Source: RQOF01 sp964461135
Lineage (GTDB): Bacteria > Calditrichota > Calditrichia > RBG-13-44-9
Length of the DNA stretch: 20,976 nt
NCBI GenBank assembly: GCA_964461135.1
Contig: CAYWTB010000083.1
Coordinates: forward strand, 1 to 20,976
Direction: 5' to 3'
Of this stretch, positions 15,695 through 20,976 are shown piece by piece. The notes under the pieces are model-generated. The model did no database searches. It worked only from the letters and a program-made list of their open reading frames with translations, and was not told the origin of the DNA. Numbering within the stretch: the stretch's first letter is position 1; every line of letters begins with the position of its first letter. A program made the translations under genes and the position numbers.

Positions 15695-15873
15695 ACATGT
15701 CATTCCTCTGGGATTCAGAAAGTGGTGGGGCTATCTTTTTTCTATAAACATGTCGCCCCTCCGGGGCTTGGCTCACAAATAACTCAATTTTATAAAATTT
15801 AAAGACCAATCACATAAATACCTTAATCTTTCATCCTTAATCCTTCATCTTGTCTTTCTGCAGACTGCCTACT
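15695..15873 (-). repeat. ~180-bp dispersed repeat, copy C
   Basis: A direct tandem duplicate of 15494-15673 (offset about 201 bp), with both hairpins (15702-15714, now ATTCC against GGGAT, and 15755-15767) and the same trailing heptads. It lacks the outer ~100 bp shared by copies A and B. Confidence 0.8.
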
Positions 15874-15890
15874 GCTGACTTCTGGCCTAT

Positions 15891-16030
15891 GCTTTTGAAA
15901 ACCAGGGACGGTTTACATCCGGCCGATTGCCAGAACCAAACAGAGGACGGGCTGCTTTCTGCTTTTGAAAACTAGGGACGGTTTTCATCCGGCCAACTGC
16001 CGGAGGCAAACAGAGGACGGGCTGCTTTCT
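15891..16030 (-). repeat. 70-bp repeat, two tandem copies
   Basis: 15891-15960 and 15961-16030 are direct tandem copies, both beginning GCTTTTGAAAAC and ending GGACGGGCTGCTTTCT. Differences cluster in the middle. Both are inverted relative to the single copy at 5451-5520. The array ends 18 bp from the stop of the epimerase gene. Confidence 0.85.
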
Positions 16031-16039
16031 TTCATCCGC

Positions 16040-16067
16040 CTTTCCCCTTTACCCTCTTTTCTTAAAC
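16040..16067. repeat. Heptad run overlapping the epimerase stop
   Basis: CTTTCCC, CTTTACC, CTCTTTT and CTTAAAC in register. The stop codon (16049-16051) and the final KKRG codons of the epimerase lie in it. Confidence 0.4.
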
Positions 16068-17005
16068 CACTCATAAAACGTCTTCAGGCCTGCTTCCAGA
16101 TCAGTTTTTGGATCGTAACCGAGTAATTTCCTGGCTTTGGTAATATCAGCATAGGTTTGCATAACATCTCCGGGTTGCATGCCCAGAATTTTCCTTTGTA
16201 TTTTCTTCCCGGTAACTTTTTCAATCTGAGAAATCAGATCGTTAAGTATCACTGTACGGGATTCACCCAGATTGATAATTTCGTATCCTTTTAACTTCTC
16301 AATGCTTTTGGAAATTCCATCCAGGATATCATCAATGTAAGTATAGTCCCTGCAAGTACTTCCATCCCCATACACAGGAATTGCATCATTCCGTTCCACT
16401 AAATTAAAAAATTTATAAATAGCCAGGTCCGGTCGCTGGCGGGGACCGTAGACCGTAAAAAACCGCAGGCAGAAGATTTCTATTCCATAAAGATGATGAT
16501 AATTATGGCACAGCAATTCTCCGGCCTTTTTGGTGGCGGCATAAGGGGAGATCGGATAATCAACATTATCGCTTTCTGAAAACGGGACTTTCCGGTTATT
16601 TCCATACACGGAGGAGGAAGAGGCAAAAATAAATTTCTTTATACCGGTGCGTTTGCACTCTTCCAGTAAATTCAGGGTCCCTTCCACATTGGTTTTATAG
16701 TATCCCCGGGGATCATCAATGGACGGTCTGACTCCAGCTTTCGCTGCCAGGTGAATAATCAGTTCAAAATCGTTAGCGGAGAAAATTTCTGCTAATTTTT
16801 CCCGATTGAGAATATCATCTTTATATAATTTGAAATTCTTGTGCCCAACTACACTTTTCAAATTTTCTTCTTTGATCAAAGGATCGTAAAAACGATCAAA
16901 ATTATCAATAACAGTTACCTCATCCCCTTTTTCCAGTAACATGTCCACCACATGGGAACCGATAAATCCCGCACCACCTGTGACCAAAATTTTCATACCA
17001 TGCAC
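16049..17005 (-). CDS. NAD-dependent nucleotide-sugar 4-epimerase (probably UDP-glucuronate 4-epimerase)
   Basis: 318 residues, extended short-chain dehydrogenase fold. The NAD motif is MKILVTGGAGFIGSHVVD. The catalytic set is the serine cluster SSSSVYG (around 129-135) with Y155 and K159 in SPYAATKKAGE. The segment NFDRFYDPLIKEENLK and RFFTVYGPRQRPDLAIYKF resemble UDP-glucuronate 4-epimerases more than GalE, but related sugar dehydratases/epimerases cannot be excluded. It would supply a sugar nucleotide for capsule or lipopolysaccharide. The start at 17005 (MHGMKIL) has little Shine-Dalgarno signal; the second ATG at 16996 matches the family's usual N-terminus and may be the true start. The stop codon lies in a heptad run. 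Confidence 0.85.
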   Translation of the reverse strand: MHGMKILVTGGAGFIGSHVVDMLLEKGDEVTVIDNFDRFYDPLIKEENLKSVVGHKNFKLYKDDILNREKLAEIFSANDFELIIHLAAKAGVRPSIDDPRGYYKTNVEGTLNLLEECKRTGIKKFIFASSSSVYGNNRKVPFSESDNVDYPISPYAATKKAGELLCHNYHHLYGIEIFCLRFFTVYGPRQRPDLAIYKFFNLVERNDAIPVYGDGSTCRDYTYIDDILDGISKSIEKLKGYEIINLGESRTVILNDLISQIEKVTGKKIQRKILGMQPGDVMQTYADITKARKLLGYDPKTDLEAGLKTFYEWFKKRG

Positions 17006-17104
17006 CCGCTAAAATATTCAATGAGTTATTTAAGTTATAACCCTCATCCGAATTCTTAGAAAGCAAAGAGCAGAAAGCAGTAAAAATAATCTCTAATCCA
17101 ATGC

Positions 17105-17209
17105 GAAATCCTGCTTTCTGCATTCTGCTCTCTGCTTTCTTCTTTTTACTTTCAGCTTTCAGCTTTCAGCTTTCCTCGTCCCTTTTACTTGGGCCTTGAG
17201 CCTTGCGCT
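17105..17209. repeat. 15-unit register-locked heptad array
   Basis: Fifteen consecutive heptads with no slip, filling much of the gap between the epimerase and deacetylase genes: TGCTTTC-type units (17112-17139), TACTTTC and three AGCTTTC (17147-17174), then CTCGTCC, CTTTTAC, TTGGGCC, TTGAGCC and TTGCGCT. Almost every unit has C as its last base. Nothing else is recognised in 17006-17249. Confidence 0.8.
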
Positions 17210-17249
17210 CCCGACAAACAATATCTCCTTCCAGTCGACTTGTCGGGAT

Positions 17250-17267
17250 CAAATCATCCCAGATTTG
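17250..17267. repeat. Hairpin with ATCC loop, CAAATC stem, over a stop codon
   Basis: CAAATC, loop ATCCCA, GATTTG. The flank CCAGTCGACTTGTCGGGA matches the flank of the 8035-8052 hairpin. The deacetylase stop codon (17254-17256) lies inside it, so on the minus strand it could mark the 3' end of that message, though no T-run follows. Confidence 0.6.
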
Positions 17268-18132
17268 ACTTTACCCTTTCAACATACTCCCCTATAGTCA
17301 AAAACTCGCAATCCATCTTTTTCAGATAAACAATCAATTTTTCCAGCTTATTCGCAGTTCGTCTCAGCCCATAGTAATGCCGGAAACGATAATTCAATTT
17401 AATACCTTTTACCCGCTCCTGCTGCGATTCAAATTCCCAGGGATGAAGATAAAAATTATACACCGATCCCTGTCGCAATTTATTTCTGACCAGTCTTTTG
17501 AAAATCCAGAAAGGCATAATTCGAAAATAGGCTCCTCCACCTATGGGAATGGGTAGTTTTTTAAACAGATAACTGGATAAAGGCACTTCATATAATCCAT
17601 TCTCAGTCAGGTAACATCCGTGGGAATTCTGTTCGAGTTTTCCGGTAATTTTTCCGTAGCGTTTGTTTAATTGAAACGGATTATAACTGGAATCATAAAT
17701 AAAATTTAATTTTTTCAAATGATCCAGAATGGTGTCGTTGATGGAAAAATTGGGTGCCCGGTAACCCACGATTTGCGCTGAGATAATTTCTTCCAGAATC
17801 TGTTTGGATCGGGCAATATCGTCCAGAGACTTTTGTTCTTCCAGCAAATTAGCCCGTTCATGCCCGTAACCATGACAGGCGATTTCATGACCGTGTTGAT
17901 AAATTTCCCTTATCAGCTCCGGTTGTCGCTCCGCTATCCATCCCAGAATGAAGAATGTGGCCGTTATCTGATGTTTTTTGAGCAGTTTCAGGATTCTCTG
18001 GGTATTCTGGCCGACCGTACTTTTTTTGAGATCCCACTCCTCCCGGCGAATGGCACTTTTCAGGTTCTCCACCTGAAACCATTCTTCAATATCGAAGGTG
18101 AGCAGACATGTATTTTGAATTTTTTTTGTCAT
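17254..18132 (-). CDS. Polysaccharide deacetylase (NodB / XrtA-associated DUF3473-like)
   Basis: 292 residues, the size of the XrtA/PEP-CTERM-associated deacetylases. It begins LLTFDIEEWFQVENL, giving the catalytic/metal aspartate D14. The metal histidines are H87 and H91 in GHEIACHGYGHERANLL. GYRAPNFSI (123-131) is the third NodB motif. The C-terminal section with YLHPWEFESQQERVKG and HYYGLRRTANKLEKL is the DUF3473-type extension. It probably removes N-acetyl groups from an exported polysaccharide. No signal peptide is obvious, so a cytoplasmic-side role is possible. It lies 248 bp upstream of the epimerase on the same strand and may share its pathway. No exosortase is in view. Confidence 0.85.
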   Translation of the reverse strand: MTKKIQNTCLLTFDIEEWFQVENLKSAIRREEWDLKKSTVGQNTQRILKLLKKHQITATFFILGWIAERQPELIREIYQHGHEIACHGYGHERANLLEEQKSLDDIARSKQILEEIISAQIVGYRAPNFSINDTILDHLKKLNFIYDSSYNPFQLNKRYGKITGKLEQNSHGCYLTENGLYEVPLSSYLFKKLPIPIGGGAYFRIMPFWIFKRLVRNKLRQGSVYNFYLHPWEFESQQERVKGIKLNYRFRHYYGLRRTANKLEKLIVYLKKMDCEFLTIGEYVERVKSNLG

Positions 18133-18703
18133 ATTTAGATCAGGATCAACACAAAATAAAATTAAACCGAATGTCTATCGGATTTCAAACTAAAAAATCT
18201 TCAATATTATTATTACCAAAGATCAGAATAATTGGATTTTTTCCAAGATGTATATTTTATATGACATAAGGGTATAGCAATTGAATGCAAAGTAAGATTA
18301 GGATCAGAAATGTATCTCCTAATAATTGTCTAGATTTTCCGGTTTTTTTTATCTTTAATGTTGTCCTCATATTGTTCTTTTCTCTTGATAGAAAAGAACC
18401 AAAAGATCAAGACTATCAGAAAAAATCAGGAAATTCAACGGTTCGCTTCACTGAAATTCTGAAACTCGCCCCGACTCCGTCGGGACTCAGACAGTCAGAA
18501 TTTCAGGCGTTCTGCTCGCCTGAATTTTCTCTGATTTTTTCTAAAGGTCGGTAAAATCCATCTTTTAAAAGTTGATTCATCTGTCTTATCAATGAACAAT
18601 AATTATTTCAATAAAATGTTATCGAAACAAAGTAAAAAATTATGATCTTCAAAAATAATGAATAAATATAACCCGAAAATGAGCAAAAAACCTTCACTTT
18701 TCA
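18133..18703. other. Gap with a large palindromic element
   Basis: No gene is supported. AT-rich sequence flanks a multi-level palindrome at 18374-18542. The plus-strand frame at 18285-18554 simply reads through the palindrome. The promoter for the deacetylase should lie in 18133-18300, but no clear boxes were identified. Confidence 0.55.
18374..18542. repeat. Multi-level palindromic intergenic element (~170 bp)
   Basis: Four nested or adjacent inverted pairs: GTTCTTTTC/GAAAAGAAC (18374-18382, 18391-18399); a ~20-bp arm pair with a 2-nt bulge (18418-18437 and 18521-18542); CTGAAATTCTGA/TCAGAATTTCAG (18451-18462, 18495-18506); and a tip CCCGAC-TCC-GTCGGG (18470-18484). It resembles large dispersed palindromic repeats of Bacteroidetes-like genomes (recalled pattern, not searched). 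Confidence 0.75.
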
Positions 18704-19795
18704 TCAAATCATCAAATTTTTTATTACCCGCAAAAGCATTTTAGGTGACGCCAGCATATTGGTATAACTGGCATTGGCCAGCGGACAGGTACAGGTTTGC
18801 TCCCGGATGGATTGCCGGACAACCCCAGCTGCAGGACTCTTCCACAGTTTTTTAAAATCATAATCATTTTCCCGCAAACGTCCCATAGAGTCGGCCCGGA
18901 TACAGCAGGGCCATACATCCCCATCCGGGGAAATCTGGGCCGACATGATTCCGGCAAAACAGGGGATTACCTGTTTTCTCTCCCGCAATAGTTTTTTCAC
19001 CATTTTATAGTATTCCAACCGGAATGCCCGGGCCACCTGGGCGACTCCCATCGTCTTATTCTTTTTCATCTCTTCCATCAAAAAATCTATGGCAGGTGCA
19101 TATTTTTCATGAGTCGGGGTGATACCCTCACCGATTGTTCCCAGCTCCACTCGTTCTTCTGCAATCTCGGTAATATAAGAATCCGGTTCCAGTTTTATCA
19201 GTTCCCGGTAGATCCCCTCAAACTCCTCCACATTGAAATTGGAAATCACCGTATGAATCCCCAGCGTGAAATTGGGATATTTGCGTAATTTTTTTAGTTC
19301 CTGATAGGTTTTCATGGCTCTGGAAAAATTATCTTTCATTCCCCGGATTTCATCGTGTTTTTTTCCGAAATGATCCAGGGACAGATTAATTATGATCTGA
19401 GAATTTCGGCAATGTTTTACAATGTCCTCAACCATCGCCGGTATGCGGTGGTACAGGCTGCCGTTGGTCGGAATGTTTATTATGCCCGGTTCACATCTGT
19501 CGTAGGCCAGTTTTACAATATCCGGAATATCCTGACGCAGGAAGGGTTCGCCCCCGCTGAAGGTAAACCAGTAGGGTGCTTTTCCCAGCGCGGTAAACAA
19601 TTTATCGTATTCGTCTACCGTAAAATTATCCACCCGTTTCAGGTAGACATTGCATGTTTTACAGCGCGAATTGCAGGAATACAGCAGACTTATGGTAATA
19701 TTTACCGGCAGCAGGGTCGGTATGCCCGTAATCCTGAGGAGATGAAATAGCGGAATTTTTGAGAGCAACTTTATTTTTTTGATCAGATCATTCAT
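18704..19795 (-). CDS. Radical SAM protein with SPASM-like C-terminus
   Basis: 363 residues. The iron-sulfur motif CNSRCKTC gives C41, C45 and C48, spaced CX3CX2C. FTFSGGEPFLR (78-88) is the S-adenosylmethionine-binding GGE motif. The C-terminal part holds further cysteines (IPCFAGIMSAQISPDGDVWPC and the CTCPL cluster), the layout of a SPASM/twitch auxiliary cluster. Such proteins modify peptides, build cofactors or alter lipids and sugars; the substrate cannot be told here. No precursor peptide is visible beside it. The ATG lacks a Shine-Dalgarno site and sits directly against a repeat (CACAGATT nonamers). It is transcribed as a single gene. Confidence 0.85.
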   Translation of the reverse strand: MNDLIKKIKLLSKIPLFHLLRITGIPTLLPVNITISLLYSCNSRCKTCNVYLKRVDNFTVDEYDKLFTALGKAPYWFTFSGGEPFLRQDIPDIVKLAYDRCEPGIINIPTNGSLYHRIPAMVEDIVKHCRNSQIIINLSLDHFGKKHDEIRGMKDNFSRAMKTYQELKKLRKYPNFTLGIHTVISNFNVEEFEGIYRELIKLEPDSYITEIAEERVELGTIGEGITPTHEKYAPAIDFLMEEMKKNKTMGVAQVARAFRLEYYKMVKKLLRERKQVIPCFAGIMSAQISPDGDVWPCCIRADSMGRLRENDYDFKKLWKSPAAGVVRQSIREQTCTCPLANASYTNMLASPKMLLRVIKNLMI

Positions 19796-20382
19796 TTTTT
19801 AGTTAGCCACAGATTTCACAGATTACACTGATTATAAAATATTATAACTAAATTAGTACTTTATTTCATAAATATAATAATGCATTCATATTAGACAGGA
19901 TGAACAGGATAGACTAAATAACATAACATCACGCCTTTCCCTATATCGCATATTATAATGAACTGTTAGTTAAGGATCGATACTTCTTTTAAAAAATAAC
20001 CAAAGCATAATTTTCAGAAAGAGACATGTTTTTATGCGTCATGGTGTACCCCTCAAAATAACATAACAATACATAAAACCAAATGTCCATTTCTGCGGTT
20101 TCTGTTACAGGAAACAGCCGACTAGTTGATGATTTAAATCCATATTTCTTGCACTTCATCCTGTTTATCCTGTCTAAAATTTTTGTAACCTTAATTATTA
20201 TTTTTTGGACTTATTTACGAAATTATCGGGTCTTCTATGAAATTATACAAAGGTTTTAATGATTACTCATTTAGTACCGTCTTTCTTTAACCTTTCTGTG
20301 CAATCTGTGTAATCTGTGGTGAATTAGCCAGGTAATAAAATACCACTAAATAATAAAAAACTTATGATTTAAATCATACAAT
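19796..20382. other. Gene-free region with nested nonamer inverted repeats
   Basis: No gene is supported. The ends carry period-9 repeats in opposite orientation (see 19808-20330). The interior (19922-20150) is AT-rich and otherwise featureless. The radical SAM gene's promoter is presumably within it but was not recognised. Confidence 0.55.
19808..20330. repeat. Nested inverted nonamer repeats
   Basis: Outer arms: CACAGATTT, CACAGATTA, CACTGATTA (19808-19834) against CTGTGCAAT, CTGTGTAAT, CTGTGGTGA (20296-20322). Inner arms: ACAGGATGA, ACAGGATAG (19895-19912) against ATCCTGTTT, ATCCTGTCT (20158-20175). Each arm is itself a tandem 9-bp repeat. Confidence 0.7.
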
Positions 20383-20414
20383 AAAAAAGCGTATCCTGAA
20401 TCAGGATACGCTTT
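20383..20414 (-). terminator. Rho-independent terminator of the sorting-domain gene
   Basis: On the minus strand a perfect 14-bp stem (AAAGCGTATCCTGA with its complement, 20386-20414) is followed directly by TTTTTT. It begins about 27 bp after the stop at 20441. It is the clearest intrinsic terminator in the window. Confidence 0.9.
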
Positions 20415-20440
20415 GGAATCTGATAAAAATGAGATCCGGA

Positions 20441-20976
20441 TTATTTCAGCAGTATCAGCCAGATGGTTTGCTGATAACTCTCTGCCCGTAAGATGGCGAA
20501 ATAGACGCCGCTGGGCACCGGAGTTCCCAGATTGGTCCGGCCGTTCCATTCCACCTCAAAACTGCCGGCACTGATATCACCCGCATACAGCTCTCTCACC
20601 ACCTGCCCCAGGGCATTATAGATCACAAGGCTGGTCCTCAGCTGACTGTCCTTTACCCGCGGCACATCAAAACGAATCCGGGTAGATGGATTAAAGGGAT
20701 TGGGATAGTTTTGATGCAGTTTGAAACTTTCAGGAATGTCAGGAGAAATTAATGTCGATAGCTGCACCGTCAGGGAGATATCCCCCGTCCCAAAATAGGT
20801 CGGATCAATGATCTCTCCATGCCTATTATTGAATCCTGAGTTGGTCTCATCCCAGCTTACTCCCGAACTCAACGCCAGATTGCCTATTTTCCACTGCACC
20901 GTGCACAGATCTTCATAGACATCCAACATGTTAAGGCTTTGAAGCGAGCGAAGCCGAGTTTCAAGCCGGTGTTGGA
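20441..20976 (-). CDS. Secreted protein C-terminus with Por/type IX-like sorting domain (partial)
   Basis: Only the 3' part is present: the frame stays open to the window edge, past the ATG at 20929, so the true start is probably outside. The last ~90 residues are a type A sorting domain: FKLHQNYPNPFNPSTRIRFD, then LVIYNALGQVVRELYAG and the end NLGTPVPSGVYFAILRAES. This domain directs export through a type IX-like system and is removed or anchored at the surface. The preceding part (about 1-75 of the visible section) looks like an extracellular domain but is not recognised. A palindromic repeat at 20922-20976 lies in frame near the edge, so a gene interrupted by a repeat is another possibility. 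Confidence 0.8.
   Translation of the reverse strand, partial: QHRLETRLRSLQSLNMLDVYEDLCTVQWKIGNLALSSGVSWDETNSGFNNRHGEIIDPTYFGTGDISLTVQLSTLISPDIPESFKLHQNYPNPFNPSTRIRFDVPRVKDSQLRTSLVIYNALGQVVRELYAGDISAGSFEVEWNGRTNLGTPVPSGVYFAILRAESYQQTIWLILLK
20922..20976. repeat. In-frame palindromic element at the window edge
   Basis: Arms TCCAACA (20922-20928) and TGTTGGA (20970-20976), then GGCTTTGAA (20935-20943) against TTCAAGCC (20960-20967) with one bulge. The element may continue past the edge. It is read in frame in the sorting-domain gene. Confidence 0.5.

Noticed and set aside
15362..16030. CRISPR-like array because of repeated blocks
   Set aside because: Repeats are long, tandem and without unique spacers of regular length, and no cas genes are present.
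18285..18554. 89-residue plus-strand frame
   Set aside because: It reads through the large palindrome; similar peptides arise wherever such palindromes are translated. No ribosome site or homologous domain is visible.

Overview
The window is a bacterial chromosome segment, most likely from the FCB superphylum (Marinimicrobia, KSB1, Calditrichota or Ignavibacteria-like). The best clue is the right-edge protein, whose C-terminus has the QNYPNPFNPST-type sorting domain common in that group. The fused aspartokinase/homoserine dehydrogenase fits but does not decide it. Several genes lack a clear Shine-Dalgarno site, and two use TTG starts. The exact phylum cannot be resolved from this sequence.

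Layout, left to right: a gene-free stretch (1-624); a class V aminotransferase (minus); a ribbon-helix-helix/PIN toxin-antitoxin pair (minus); an archaeal-type phosphoglycerate mutase, apgM (minus); a higBA toxin-antitoxin pair (plus) with a compact operator-promoter; D-3-phosphoglycerate dehydrogenase, serA (plus); about 1 kb of repeats; a small membrane-anchored rhodanese-like protein (plus); a threonine operon read on the minus strand as thrA(AK-HSD)-asd-thrB-thrC; another repeat block; a nucleotide-sugar epimerase and a NodB-type polysaccharide deacetylase (both minus); a radical SAM/SPASM protein (minus); and the 3' end of a secreted sorting-domain protein, with a clear terminator, running off the right edge.

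Metabolically there are two neighbourhoods. One centres on 3-phosphoglycerate and serine: ApgM interconverts 2- and 3-phosphoglycerate, SerA oxidises 3-phosphoglycerate, and the class V aminotransferase may do the following transamination. The other is the complete branch from aspartate to threonine except the transamination giving aspartate. The epimerase and deacetylase suggest surface polysaccharide work.

The most unusual content is intergenic. Nearly every gap is a mosaic of shared repeat modules. Dominant are heptad arrays: runs of 7-bp units whose sequence changes along the array while the 7-bp register is kept (up to about 17 units). Two homologous copies of a ~285 bp repeat differ by exactly one and exactly two heptads, so units are gained or lost. 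Other modules are 13-nt hairpins with changing but complementary stems, a hairpin family with compensatory stem changes, a 70-bp repeat, GC-rich GCAGGC modules, nonamer arrays in nested inverted orientation, and a ~170 bp multi-level palindrome. Copies of the larger modules form a nested inverted arrangement around serA and the threonine operon.
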